Shown in pieces: positions 1 through 7,891 of a stretch of 12,466 nt of DNA; the stretch's first letter is position 1, and every line of letters starts with the position of its first letter. The notes below the pieces were generated by a model. It did no database searches, was not told the origin of the DNA, and saw only the letters and a program-made list of their open reading frames with translations. The stretch covers positions 1-12,466 of the forward strand of contig CALFPM010000012.1 of the NCBI GenBank assembly GCA_937919155.1, given 5' to 3'. The stretch comes from an uncultured Clostridia bacterium. GTDB taxonomy: Bacteria > Bacillota > Clostridia > Oscillospirales > Acutalibacteraceae. The position numbers and the translations under genes were made by a program.

Positions 1-2
1 GG

Positions 3-446
3 ATATATTTAATTATGGGAAGTTTTTTAGGAATATTTATGACATTATTTAAAGTAACTTTTAAAGATAGAATTGATGTTGAGAGATTAACAGATATTCC
101 AATTTTAGGAGAAATATCTATTAATGAAACAAAAGAAAATTTTGTTGTTAAACCCAAATCTACATCTCCTATTGTTGAGTTGTTTAGATTAACTCGAAAT
201 AATCTACAAGCAATACTTGATGTTCCTGAAAGAAAAGTAATTTGTGTAACATCAACAACGACTCAAGAGGGTAAAACTTTCTGCTCGGCTAACTTAGCTT
301 TAAGTTTTGCTTTGGCAAAGAAGAAAACAATTTTAGTTGGTTTAGATATTAGACGTCCTCAAGTAAGAAAATATTTTTCATTATCAACATCGCGAGGAAT
401 TGTAACATATTTATCAGGAAAAGAAACAGATTTACAATCAATACCG
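3..446 (+). CDS. Wzc-like capsular polysaccharide tyrosine autokinase, internal fragment (probably foreign to this contig)
   Basis: Internal piece of a BY-kinase, the inner-membrane protein that controls capsule or exopolysaccharide chain length through tyrosine autophosphorylation. The frame is open to the contig edge. A hydrophobic stretch near the first ATG at 15 (about residues 1-15) looks like the last transmembrane helix, followed by the RIDVERLTDIPILGEI segment typical of the juxtamembrane part. The kinase domain shows a Walker A-like TQEGKTF (residues 84-90 from that ATG) and a Walker A' VGLDIRRP with Asp111. The frame is credible to about GKETDLQSI (near 443) and then degenerates. 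Walker B and the tyrosine-rich tail are missing. It is much more AT-rich than everything right of 500 and is the only plus-strand gene. Wording such as GLDIRRP suggests Bacteroidales. I infer that it was joined to the contig by misassembly. Family call fairly sure; its presence in this genome doubtful. Confidence 0.72.
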
Positions 447-501
447 CTTTTTTTCAGATTCTCATAAAGTAAATCAAGTTGGGTGGATTTACCGCTACCG
501 T
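416..501 (-). pseudogene. tmk: Thymidylate kinase fragment (P-loop and following helix), chimeric
   Basis: Downstream of the Walker A codons the minus frame reads GKSTQLDLLYENLKKSGID and then CKSVSFP. This is the beginning of dTMP kinase (P-loop GSGKST, then TQ and a helix, ending in the strand with FP). It is not SMC, which would continue GKSN and then an ISDAIRWVLGEQ-like stretch. Only about 27 residues are present. The first methionine and the lid and DRY regions are absent. The fragment is joined in frame to SMC on one side and runs antisense into a Wzc-like gene on the other. It cannot encode a working kinase. Either it is a stray sequencing or assembly fragment or, less likely, the scar of a rearrangement. 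Confidence 0.66.
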
Positions 502-598
502 TGGGACCGACAACTGCCGTTATGCCTTTTCCGAATTCAAGCACAGTCTTGTCGGGAAAGGATTTGAAGCCCTGCATTTCAAGTGATTTTAATATCAT
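484..598 (-). CDS. smc: SMC chromosome condensation protein, N-terminal fragment only
   Basis: Chromosome-partition ATPase of the SMC-ScpAB condensin. The first 38 or so residues are clear: an MILKSLEMQGFKSFPDKT start, then the FGKGITAVVGPNGSGKS stretch, which includes the Walker A P-loop (residues 31-38). Full SMC is near 1,190 residues, so almost all of it is missing. The AGGTTAGG ribosome site lies just upstream, partly inside the stop of the radical SAM gene, so the two are coupled. The order rnc - radical SAM - smc is the common clostridial order. After the Ser of GKS the frame switches to thymidylate kinase, so the loss is probably an assembly break and not a real truncation. The complete gene should follow in the true genome. 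Confidence 0.82.
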
Positions 599-606
599 TT
601 GATTAC

Positions 607-1608
607 CTAACCTTTATGTATTTCAACCTCGTATTTTTCAAGACCTTCAACACTTTTCACAGAGCATTCAAAGCCTTTTTCACGAAGTTTTATAAGATTT
701 TCTTTCTTCTGTCCTGTCATTTTGGAAATTTCCTTGGGATTTACTCCAAGGATATATCCGCCTGCACCCATACCCTCAAGCAAAGCAAGAGCACGGTTAT
801 AATAAATCCTGCTTTCGCAGATTTCACGCAGCGCGGGGTGATAAGCTCCGCCTGCGTAGCCTTCTTCAACTCCGCCGCCCGAATGAAGACCCACTCTGAT
901 TACTTTTATGCCCGCATTCTCAAACATTTCAATGAGCTTTGCGCAAAGGTCTGCGGTTTCGTCAATGCCTTTGGGGATAAATTCGCCGCTTTTCATCAGC
1001 TCACAAAGCCTTGTGCCTTCAAGCACAACCGTAGGATAAATCCTCACCGTTGCAGGAGCAAGTGCAATTATTTTCCGTGCGGTTTCAAGGCTGTCGCAAT
1101 CCTCGGAGCCGTAAAGCCCCGTCATCATCTGCAAGCCGACCTCAAAGCCGTGTTCCTTAAGCGTTGCGCAGGCATCTTCAACCTGCTTTGCGGTGTGGCC
1201 TCTGTCGTTGAGCATCAGCACCCTGTCATCAAGACTCTGTGCACCCAATTCAACAGCGGTTACGCCGTATTTCTTCAGAATTCCGCAAATTTCGCCGTCA
1301 ATGCCGTCAGGTCTTGTGGAAATTCTGATTCCCTTGAATATTCCTTTTTCAACATATTCATATGCCGCCTCAAGGAGTGACAGCATATAGCCGCGCTCCA
1401 CCATTGTGAAACTGCCGCCGAAAAAGGCTATCTCGCCTCCCGCCGCCTGACTTTCCGTCAGAGAATCAATTGCGGTGCGCGCCGCGGAATGAACATCATC
1501 CGCTGTTATATCCTTTTGGCTGCCCGATATGCTCCGCTGATTGCAGAACGAACACATATTGGGGCAACCCTTATGCACAACAAAAAGTGCAACATTTATG
1601 TGCTTCAT
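607..1608 (-). CDS. Elp3-like radical SAM protein without acetyltransferase domain
   Basis: A 333-residue radical SAM enzyme. The [4Fe-4S] triad is Cys15-x3-Cys19-x2-Cys22 (GCPNMCSFC), followed by the glycine-rich SAM strand FFGGSFT (residues 62-68), GIRISTRPDGID (93-104), VELGAQSLDDRVL (119-131) and RGHT (136-139). These match the Elp3/COG1243 branch, whose archaeal and eukaryotic members modify wobble uridine of tRNA. The protein stops after the radical SAM barrel and a short C-terminal region (IRVGLHSGGG at 237-246), with no GNAT acetyl-CoA domain, so the Elp3 reaction cannot be assumed. The start ATG overlaps the rnc stop as ATGA, and smc begins 8 nt after its stop. This places it in the rnc-smc transcription unit, a position common in Clostridia. 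A tRNA or other RNA substrate is a context-based guess. Confidence 0.86.
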   Translation of the reverse strand: MKHINVALFVVHKGCPNMCSFCNQRSISGSQKDITADDVHSAARTAIDSLTESQAAGGEIAFFGGSFTMVERGYMLSLLEAAYEYVEKGIFKGIRISTRPDGIDGEICGILKKYGVTAVELGAQSLDDRVLMLNDRGHTAKQVEDACATLKEHGFEVGLQMMTGLYGSEDCDSLETARKIIALAPATVRIYPTVVLEGTRLCELMKSGEFIPKGIDETADLCAKLIEMFENAGIKVIRVGLHSGGGVEEGYAGGAYHPALREICESRIYYNRALALLEGMGAGGYILGVNPKEISKMTGQKKENLIKLREKGFECSVKSVEGLEKYEVEIHKG

Positions 1609-2282
1609 TTTATTCCCATCAGCTCAAGAGCTTCCTTTGCAGCCTGCTGCTCCGCAAGCTTTTTGCTCTTGCCCACACCCTTGCCGATAACATTGCTGTT
1701 GAGATGCACCTCAACGGTGAATACTTTTGCGTGGTCGGGTCCGCTGGAATCGGTGAGCACATATTCAACCCTTTCCTCGCGGTTGCGCTGAACAACTTCC
1801 TGCAGAATGGTTTTATAGTCCTTTGCTTTTTCAAGTCCGTCATTACGGGGAATGAAACGAAGCACGATTTTCGCCGCTTCTTCAAGTCCTCCGTCAAGGA
1901 AAACGGCCGCAAGCAACGCTTCAAAGGCATCCGCAAGAATGGAGGGTCTGTCTGCACCGCCCATTCTGATTTCGCCCTTGCCCAGTCGGAGTGCAGGGCC
2001 TATGCCCAGCTCCCTTGCAAAAGTGCAGAGAGCGTTTTCGCAGACTTTGGCGGCTCTGTGCTTTGTGAGCTCGCCCTCGGGCCAATCAAAGGTGGTGTAA
2101 AAATATTTTGCGGAAACAAAGCCGAGAATGGAGTCTCCGAGAAATTCCAGCCTCTCGTTGCAGATTGTTCCGTCATTCTGTTCGTTTGCGTAGGATGAAT
2201 GGGTAAGCGCAGTTTTGAGCAGAGAAATATCCTTGAACTTATAGCCGAGGTTTTTCTGCAACTGCACAAGATTATCGCTCAT
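1605..2282 (-). CDS. rnc: Ribonuclease III
   Basis: Double-strand-specific endonuclease that processes rRNA precursors and structured mRNAs. The signature NERLEFLGDSILG (residues 42-54) carries Glu46 and Asp50, and the second metal-ligand pair is Asp118 and Glu121 in LADAFEALLAAVFLDGG. The C-terminal double-stranded RNA-binding domain covers about 155-225 (DYKTILQE near its start, KKLAEQQAAKEAL near its end). Length is 225 residues, normal for the family. The frame extends further upstream to 2324, but I start at the ATG at 2282: GGAAAGGAG lies 7 nt before it, homology begins there, and a 2324 start would run back towards the carrier-protein gene. The stop is embedded in the ATG of the radical SAM gene (ATGA), implying translational coupling. 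All catalytic residues are present. Confidence 0.96.
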   Translation of the reverse strand: MSDNLVQLQKNLGYKFKDISLLKTALTHSSYANEQNDGTICNERLEFLGDSILGFVSAKYFYTTFDWPEGELTKHRAAKVCENALCTFARELGIGPALRLGKGEIRMGGADRPSILADAFEALLAAVFLDGGLEEAAKIVLRFIPRNDGLEKAKDYKTILQEVVQRNREERVEYVLTDSSGPDHAKVFTVEVHLNSNVIGKGVGKSKKLAEQQAAKEALELMGIK

Positions 2283-2304
2283 TTCAAAACTCCTTTCCGT
2301 GCTT

Positions 2305-2514
2305 TTACTCAAGCATTTCGGCAACAGCCGAAACGGTCATGTCGCCGCTGATTTCCTCACTGAGGTCAACATAAAACTCGCCCTCAATGATGTGTATGAT
2401 ACTGTCAAGCTCAACACCGTCAGCAACAAGCTCGTTAAGCTCTGTATTTTCTGTTATCGCATCCTCGTCATAGCCGAGTTCTTCGCAAATCAATGAAATT
2501 AACTTTTCAATCAT
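2305..2514 (-). CDS. Small divergent acyl carrier protein
   Basis: A 69-residue acidic, helical protein of the phosphopantetheine-carrier fold: MIEKLISLICEELGY (helix I), a loop with TENTELNELV, then VELDSIIHIIEGEF, where Ser38 in LDSI sits where the prosthetic arm is attached in ACPs. It ends with a short helix VSAVAEMLE. Fatty-acid ACPs usually have DSL followed by an acidic helix II (DxVEL). Here helix II is IIHIIEGEFYVDL, less acidic, so it may not be the main fatty-acid carrier. Start: a TTG at 2535 overlaps the trmFO stop, but the ATG at 2514 has GTGGAG 6 nt upstream and fits the family length, so I chose it. It sits where acpP normally precedes rnc in Firmicutes, though the fab and plsX genes are absent. 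The carrier-protein call is good; its pathway is unknown. Confidence 0.78.
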   Translation of the reverse strand: MIEKLISLICEELGYDEDAITENTELNELVADGVELDSIIHIIEGEFYVDLSEEISGDMTVSAVAEMLE

Positions 2515-2531
2515 AAAAATCTCCACGGGAA

Positions 2532-3839
2532 TCAAACTGTTTCAAGCTGAATTTTAAGTTGTTTCAATCCGCGCTCCGCAAGCGTTTCATACCTGAGCCT
2601 CTTATCCTTGATTCTTTCGTCAAGGGGCGGAAGCAAGCCGAATGATGCTCCCATAGGCTGGAAATTCTTTACGCTTGCGTCACTGATATAGCGGGCAAGA
2701 GCACCTGTCATGGTAAGCTCCGAGGGAACGAACACCTCTTTGCCCAGAATTTTGTTGGCGGCATTAATGCCTGCCAGAATGCCCGATGCCGCAGACTCCA
2801 TATAGCCTTCAACGCCTGTTATCTGACCTGCAAAATACAGACCTTCCCTTGCCTTGAAGCCGAAGTCGCTGCCAAGCAGACGGGGGGAATCGATAAATGT
2901 GTTGCGGTGCATAACGCCGTAGCGCACAAACTCCGCATTCGCCAGAGCAGGTATCATTGAAAAGACTCTTTTCTGCTCGGGGAATTTAAGATTTGTCTGG
3001 AATCCCACCAGATTATACATTGTGCCGTCCTTGTTTTCTTTGCGGAGCTGAAGATTTGCCCAGGGGCGGTGACCCGTTCTGGGATTGGTGAGACCCGAGG
3101 GTTTCATGGGGCCGAAACGGATTGTGTCGTGCCCTCTTGACGCCATAACCTCAATGGGCATACAGCCCTCGTAAACACCCTTGCGCTTATCAAATTCGTG
3201 AGTTGGCGCAACCTCCGCATTGACGAGAGCCTCGTAAAAAGCCTCGTATTCTTCCTTGTTCAAAGGACAGTTGATGTAATCATCAGGCTCGCCTCTGTCA
3301 TATCTGGACTGCATAAACGCATTTTCAAGGTCAATGCTCTCGGCGGTTATGATAGGTGCCGCCGCATCAAAAAAGCTGAGGTTTCCGCCACAGAGTTCTT
3401 TTATTTTTTCGCTCAATGCTTCGGACGCAAGAGGCCCTGCTGCAATAATCACAACGCCGTCATCGGGAATTTCCGTAACTTCTTCTCTGATGAGCGTTAT
3501 TTCCTTGCGGGAAAGGATTTTTTCCGTTACCATTGCGGAAAATTTATCTCTGTCCACGGCAAGAGCACCGCCTGCAGGGACAGCCGTTGCCTTTGCGCAT
3601 TCCACGCAGAGAGAACCCATAAGCTCCATTTCTGCTTTAAGCATACCTGCCGCGCAGCCGAGGCGCATAGCCTTGAACGAGTTTGAGCAGACAAGCTCCG
3701 CTAGACCCTCGCCTGAATGAGCAGGAGAAAATCTGACGGGCTTCATTTCATAAAGCTCAACCTCAATGCCTCTGTTGGCAAGCTGCCACGCCGCCTCTGC
3801 TCCCGCAAAGCCGCCGCCGATTATTTTAACTTTATTCAT
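2532..3839 (-). CDS. trmFO: tRNA m5U54 methyltransferase, folate and FAD dependent
   Basis: Makes ribothymidine at position 54 of the tRNA T-loop, using methylenetetrahydrofolate as carbon donor and reduced FAD; cytosolic. Length 435 residues, normal. The N-terminal FAD motif is IIGGGFAGAEAAW (6-18) followed by YEMKP (30-34). Cys51 in LVCSNS and Cys226 in YEGCMPIE match the two cysteines described as important in the Bacillus enzyme. SRGHDTIRFGPMKP (234-247) and the C-terminal GLYFAGQITGVEGYMESAA stretch (333-351) with the second flavin contact are intact. The start overlaps the last 8 nt of topA, so translation is probably coupled. The dprA-topA-trmFO order is the same as in Bacillus subtilis. 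The stop overlaps an alternative TTG start of the following carrier protein. Confidence 0.96.
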   Translation of the reverse strand: MNKVKIIGGGFAGAEAAWQLANRGIEVELYEMKPVRFSPAHSGEGLAELVCSNSFKAMRLGCAAGMLKAEMELMGSLCVECAKATAVPAGGALAVDRDKFSAMVTEKILSRKEITLIREEVTEIPDDGVVIIAAGPLASEALSEKIKELCGGNLSFFDAAAPIITAESIDLENAFMQSRYDRGEPDDYINCPLNKEEYEAFYEALVNAEVAPTHEFDKRKGVYEGCMPIEVMASRGHDTIRFGPMKPSGLTNPRTGHRPWANLQLRKENKDGTMYNLVGFQTNLKFPEQKRVFSMIPALANAEFVRYGVMHRNTFIDSPRLLGSDFGFKAREGLYFAGQITGVEGYMESAASGILAGINAANKILGKEVFVPSELTMTGALARYISDASVKNFQPMGASFGLLPPLDERIKDKRLRYETLAERGLKQLKIQLETV

Positions 3840-5937
3840 TGTTCTTTTTCTTTCCGCCTGCTGATTTTTCGTATCCGCAGCCTTCTGTCATACACACAAG
3901 CTTGCCTGTCTTTTTCTTGAACAGAGCCTTTCCGCACTGAGGACAATTCTCATCTGCAGGGGGATCCCAGCTCATGAAGTTACACTTGGGCCAGCTGCCG
4001 CAGCCATAGAATACATGGCCTTTTTTGGACTTTCTTTCAATGATTTCGCCGCCGCAGACAGGGCATCTTGCGCCTGTGTTGACAACAAGAGGCTTGGCAT
4101 TCTTGCACTCGGGATATCCGGGGCAAGCAAGGAATCTGCCGTATCTGCCTGTTTTGATAACCATCATTCTGCCGCACTTGTCGCAGGGAATGTCGGTTGT
4201 GTCTTCTTCAAGCTGAATCTTGACATTCTTCATCTCCGCTTTTGCCTTGTCGAGATTCTTCTCGAAGTCGGTGTAAAATTCGTCAAGCATTCTCACATAG
4301 TCTTCTTCGCCGCTGCCCACACGGTCAAGATTGATTTCCATCTGTGCGGTGAACTTTGTGTTGACTATCTTGGGGAACTTATCCTTGAGAAGACCTGTTA
4401 CCGCGCAGCCGAGCTCTGTGGGAACAAGCTGCTTTGCCTTGCGCTGAACATAACTCTTCTTGATGATTGTTGAAAGAATTGTTGCATATGTGCTGGGTCT
4501 GCCAACGCCGTTTTCTTCAAGCTCCTTGATAAGTGAAGCTTCAGTGTAGCGTGCGGGGGGCTGAGTGAAATGCTGATTTGAGTTAAGCTCGCGGAGCTTC
4601 AGCTTTTCCTCTGCCTTGATTTCGGGCAATACGCCCTTTTCTGTGTCGTCATCGGGAAGCTCATAAAGCTTTGTGAAACCGTCAAACTTAACCGAATAGC
4701 CTGCAGCCGTGAAGATGCAGAATTCCTTTTCATTGCCGTCCTTTGAAGCAATAATTTCTGCCTTTACGGTGTTCTGGACACAGCTTGCCATAAGGCTTGC
4801 CATAAAACGCTTCCAGATAAGGTTATAAAGCTTATACTGGTCGCTTGTGAGGCTTGATTTCACCTCATCGGGGGTAAGTGACGGAATTGAAGGTCTGATT
4901 GCTTCGTGACCGTCCTGAGCGTTTGCTCTTGATTTATAATATACGGGTTTTTCAGGAATATATTCGCCGCCGAAAGTATTTGTTATATAATCCTTTGCCG
5001 CAGCTCTTGCTTCCTCTGAAATACGGAGTGAGTCTGTTCTCATATAAGTGATAAGACCTGTCATGCCCATTCCCTGAACATTAACACCTTCATAAAGCTC
5101 CTGAGCGGCTTTCATTGTTCTTTCCGCCTGGAAACCGAGCTTCCTTGAAGCCTCCTGCTGAAGGGTTGAGGTGATGAAGGGGGGTGCGGGGTTCTTTTTT
5201 CTTGTGCCCTTCTTAACGGATTTCACTTCATATTCCGCGCCGTCAAGTCTTGCAAGGTAGCGGTTTGCCTGCTCGCCGTTTTCGATTTTGACCTTGCCGT
5301 TTTCATCGGAATAAAGGGTTGCGCTGAAAGTTCTTCTCTGTGCCGTTGCAAGCTTTGCATCGATAATCCAGTATTCCTCGGGGTTAAATGCGTTAATTTC
5401 TTCCTCACGGTCAACAATAAGCCTTACTGCAACGCTCTGAACTCGGCCTGCGGAAAGACCTCTTCTGATTTTCTGCGAAACAAAGGGGCTGAGTCTGTAG
5501 CCCACAAGGCGGTCAAGCACGCGTCTTGCCTGCTGAGCGTTAACAAGGTCAACATTGACTTTCTTGGGGTTAGCCATGCCGTTGGCAACGCCCGTCTTTG
5601 TGATTTCGTTGAATGTAACGCGGTTTTCTTTGTTAAGGTCAAGGCCGAGAACCGTTGCAAGGTGCCATGAAATTGCTTCTCCTTCACGGTCAGGGTCGGC
5701 TGCGAGATAAACAGCTTCACTTGCCTCAACTTTATCTTTAAGCTCCTTGACAAGCTTCTCTTTGCCCTTGATGAGAGCATATTTGGGAGCGAAATTATTC
5801 TTTACGTCAACGCTGAGCTTTGCTGCGGGCAAATCTCTGATATGACCCTTTGAAGCAACAACGTCAAAGTCCTTGCCCAGATATTTTTTGATTGTATTTG
5901 CTTTTGCGGGGGACTCAACAATAATAAGCTTTGACAT
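3832..5937 (-). CDS. topA: DNA topoisomerase I (type IA)
   Basis: Relaxes negative supercoils through a transient 5'-phosphotyrosine link. Length 701 residues. The N-terminal Toprim domain has Glu8 (LIIVESPAKA) and the acidic triad Asp81, Asp83, Glu85 in ADPDREGEAISWH. The catalytic tyrosine is Tyr298 in LITYMRTDS. NGVGRPSTYATI (476-487) is another family block. The C-terminus carries three four-cysteine zinc ribbons: Cys585/588/605/611, Cys625/628/646/652 and Cys665/668/682/687, followed by a lysine-rich tail. Start at 5937: ACAGGAG lies 8 nt upstream and MSKLIIVESPAKA is the usual N-terminus. It follows dprA after 20 nt and overlaps trmFO by 8 nt. No missing residue or frameshift seen. Confidence 0.97.
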   Translation of the reverse strand: MSKLIIVESPAKANTIKKYLGKDFDVVASKGHIRDLPAAKLSVDVKNNFAPKYALIKGKEKLVKELKDKVEASEAVYLAADPDREGEAISWHLATVLGLDLNKENRVTFNEITKTGVANGMANPKKVNVDLVNAQQARRVLDRLVGYRLSPFVSQKIRRGLSAGRVQSVAVRLIVDREEEINAFNPEEYWIIDAKLATAQRRTFSATLYSDENGKVKIENGEQANRYLARLDGAEYEVKSVKKGTRKKNPAPPFITSTLQQEASRKLGFQAERTMKAAQELYEGVNVQGMGMTGLITYMRTDSLRISEEARAAAKDYITNTFGGEYIPEKPVYYKSRANAQDGHEAIRPSIPSLTPDEVKSSLTSDQYKLYNLIWKRFMASLMASCVQNTVKAEIIASKDGNEKEFCIFTAAGYSVKFDGFTKLYELPDDDTEKGVLPEIKAEEKLKLRELNSNQHFTQPPARYTEASLIKELEENGVGRPSTYATILSTIIKKSYVQRKAKQLVPTELGCAVTGLLKDKFPKIVNTKFTAQMEINLDRVGSGEEDYVRMLDEFYTDFEKNLDKAKAEMKNVKIQLEEDTTDIPCDKCGRMMVIKTGRYGRFLACPGYPECKNAKPLVVNTGARCPVCGGEIIERKSKKGHVFYGCGSWPKCNFMSWDPPADENCPQCGKALFKKKTGKLVCMTEGCGYEKSAGGKKKNNE

Positions 5938-5957
5938 TTATTTTTCTCCTGTGATGT

Positions 5958-7112
5958 TTATTTTAAAATATAATTCTTGCCTTCTGTTTGCTCGATATAT
6001 TCTTCAATCTCAAGCCGCATAAGAACGGAAATAACCTTTGAAAGGGGAAATCCCGTTGCGGCGCAGATTTCATCGGGGTGAAAGACACCCTCTCCGATAA
6101 GATTATAGACCGCCTGCCTGTCGGGGTCAAGCTCTGCGGGACATTCTTTTTTGACTTTCTGCGGAACAACCTGCGTTACGGCAACCGCTTTCTCAACAAC
6201 CGTGCTTTCCGCAAGGCCGTCAAGACACAGTCTGTCGGGATACATCAGCGCGTAGGGCTTGAGGATATCCCTTGCGCAGCTTGCCGCCTTTGCTCCGTCA
6301 CGGATAAGGCTGTTTGCACCCATATATGCCGTTGAAAGAACGCTGCCGGGAATGGCAAAAACCTCCCTGCCCTGTTCAGCCGCAAGCCTTGCAGTTATGA
6401 GCGAGCCGCTTCTTTCGCCTGCTTCAACCACAAGCACACCTTTGCTCAGACCCGATATGATTCGGTTGCGCTGAGGAAAAGTTACTCTCGATGCACTCGC
6501 AAAAGGCGGATATTCCGTAACCAGCGCGCCGTTTTTCTTTATCTGACGGCGCATTGCCTCGTTGTCCCTGAGGTAGTCCGTACCCAGACCGCATCCCATA
6601 ACACAAACTGTTTTTCCGCCTGCCTCCATTGCCGCTTCGTGAGCCGCGCTGTCTATTCCCAGCGCACCGCCGCTGACAACAACCGCTCCTGCTTTTGCAA
6701 GCTCGCCGCTGATGCTGCGGGTGACGGCAATGCTCTCGTAACAAGGGTTGCGAGTTCCCACCACACCGATTGCAACCTTATCCGTCAGGCAGTCAAGACT
6801 GCCGTCAACATAAAGAACAAGGGGAATATCCGTCAGCTTTTTCAGGTCTGCCGGATACAGTTCACAGTCAGGAGTCACAACCTGCCAGCCGTTTTTATCG
6901 CAGAGTGAAATATAATGAAGCGCCTTTTCCATGGGCGTTGTGTTCAGCTTTTCGAGCTGTTTTTTTGTGAAAACGCCGGAAATCATTCTTTCCGTTTCGC
7001 TTGCCTCAAAAATATCGTGAGGTCGGGCAAACGCACCGAAAATTTCGTCTGTTCTGGATGCCGCACCCAACGCCGTTGAGAGCCACACCCAATATTTTTT
7101 GTAGTCGTTCAT
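5958..7112 (-). CDS. dprA: DNA-processing protein DprA/Smf
   Basis: Binds incoming single-stranded DNA and loads RecA in natural transformation; widespread even in bacteria not known to be competent. Length 384 residues. The Rossmann-like core spans about 85-290 with IGVVGTRNP (115-123), VVSGGALGIDSAAHEAA (145-161), MGCGLGTDYL (172-181), FPQRNRIISGLS (212-223), SGSLITA (235-241) and AIPG (253-256). A helical N-terminal region precedes it, and the winged-helix domain (about 328-384) is at the C-terminus. The frame stays open upstream to 7205, but I start at the ATG at 7112. It overlaps the stop of the methyltransferase as ATGA, has GGGAG 8 nt before it, and the upstream extension would be cysteine-rich nonsense lying inside that gene. 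No comEC or comF genes are visible here, so competence itself cannot be judged. Confidence 0.95.
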   Translation of the reverse strand: MNDYKKYWVWLSTALGAASRTDEIFGAFARPHDIFEASETERMISGVFTKKQLEKLNTTPMEKALHYISLCDKNGWQVVTPDCELYPADLKKLTDIPLVLYVDGSLDCLTDKVAIGVVGTRNPCYESIAVTRSISGELAKAGAVVVSGGALGIDSAAHEAAMEAGGKTVCVMGCGLGTDYLRDNEAMRRQIKKNGALVTEYPPFASASRVTFPQRNRIISGLSKGVLVVEAGERSGSLITARLAAEQGREVFAIPGSVLSTAYMGANSLIRDGAKAASCARDILKPYALMYPDRLCLDGLAESTVVEKAVAVTQVVPQKVKKECPAELDPDRQAVYNLIGEGVFHPDEICAATGFPLSKVISVLMRLEIEEYIEQTEGKNYILK

Positions 7113-7891
7113 CTTTTCAGCTCCCAGGCAAGAATGGCGGCGGCGGCAGACGCATTGAACGATTCCGCCCTGCCCTCCATAGGAATCACAACCTGCTTTT
7201 TGCACTGTGCAATCGTTTGCTCTGTCAGTCCGTTGCCCTCGTTGCCCACGCAGCAGATAACTCCGCCGTCCTTCGAAACCGTGCGGATATCCTCCGCCGT
7301 GTCTCTGGGCACGGAAGCCAGCGTCAGCATTCCGAGACCGTGTGCAAGGTCAAGCACCTCACCGAGATTTTCGCAGCTGACAACATTCATTCTCAGCGAT
7401 GAACCCATTGCCGCGCGGAGCGCCTTGGGGTTATAGATATCACAACCGCCGCTGACGATAAGTCCGCTGAGTCCGATTGCCTCAACACTTCTGCAGATTG
7501 CGCCCAGATTTGAGGGGTCCTGCAGATTCTCAAGGGCAATGTACTTTCCCTCGGGGTCAAGCGCAGGCACATCAGGCTGAGTTTTCATTGAACATATGCA
7601 GAAAACACCCTGAGGATTTTCCGTGTCGGAAAGCTTCTGCGAAACCTCTGCACCGATTTCGTAGCATTCGCCGCATTTGCCGATTATCTCTTTCACGTAT
7701 TCCTCATATTTCCACATTGCCTTTGCAGTGAAAAACGCCTGCTTGATTTCAACGCCCGTCTGCGCCGCATCAAAGCAGAGCCGTGCGCCTTCGAGAAAAA
7801 ATTCCCCTGCCTCTTTTCGGAGCGAAGCACTTTCTCCAAGACGGACGGCATATTTTATTTTGTCGTTTGTTCTTGAGGTTATCTTTTCCAT
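7109..7891 (-). CDS. TrmH/SpoU-family RNA 2'-O-methyltransferase
   Basis: SPOUT-class methyltransferase that 2'-O-methylates a ribose in rRNA or tRNA with SAM. Length 260 residues from my start. The N-terminal substrate-binding domain (1-~100) includes EFFLEGARLC (30-39). The knotted catalytic domain has motif 1 LQDPSNLGAICRS (123-135, with Asn128 and Arg134), motif 2 VGNEGNGL (215-222) and motif 3 FNASAAAAIL (245-254). It most resembles the RlmB/TsnR/YsgA branch, but the target nucleotide cannot be told from sequence. Start: the open frame continues to 8056 but runs through the rplT terminator hairpins. The ATG at 7891 begins the usual MEKITSRTND-type N-terminus, though its ribosome site (GTAGAGAT) is weak. 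The stop overlaps the dprA start. A second SpoU gene, RlmB-like, lies at the right end of the window. Confidence 0.9.
   Translation of the reverse strand: MEKITSRTNDKIKYAVRLGESASLRKEAGEFFLEGARLCFDAAQTGVEIKQAFFTAKAMWKYEEYVKEIIGKCGECYEIGAEVSQKLSDTENPQGVFCICSMKTQPDVPALDPEGKYIALENLQDPSNLGAICRSVEAIGLSGLIVSGGCDIYNPKALRAAMGSSLRMNVVSCENLGEVLDLAHGLGMLTLASVPRDTAEDIRTVSKDGGVICCVGNEGNGLTEQTIAQCKKQVVIPMEGRAESFNASAAAAILAWELKR

Noticed and set aside
359..598. A 79-residue SMC-thymidylate kinase fusion protein
   Set aside because: The switch falls inside bases shared by both P-loops and the last third is antisense of a Wzc-like gene; best explained as a chimeric join.
583..1380. 265-residue plus-strand frame opposite the radical SAM gene
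   Set aside because: Composition is Phe/Cys/Asn-rich with no recognisable motif, and the minus-strand frame has clear homology; it is a shadow.
1470..2198. 242-residue plus-strand frame opposite rnc
   Set aside because: Antisense shadow of a clearly real RNase III gene, with no ribosome site or motif.
7113..7205. Longer DprA with a Cys-rich N-terminal extension
   Set aside because: It lies inside the upstream methyltransferase in another frame; the ATGA overlap and GGGAG support the start at 7112.
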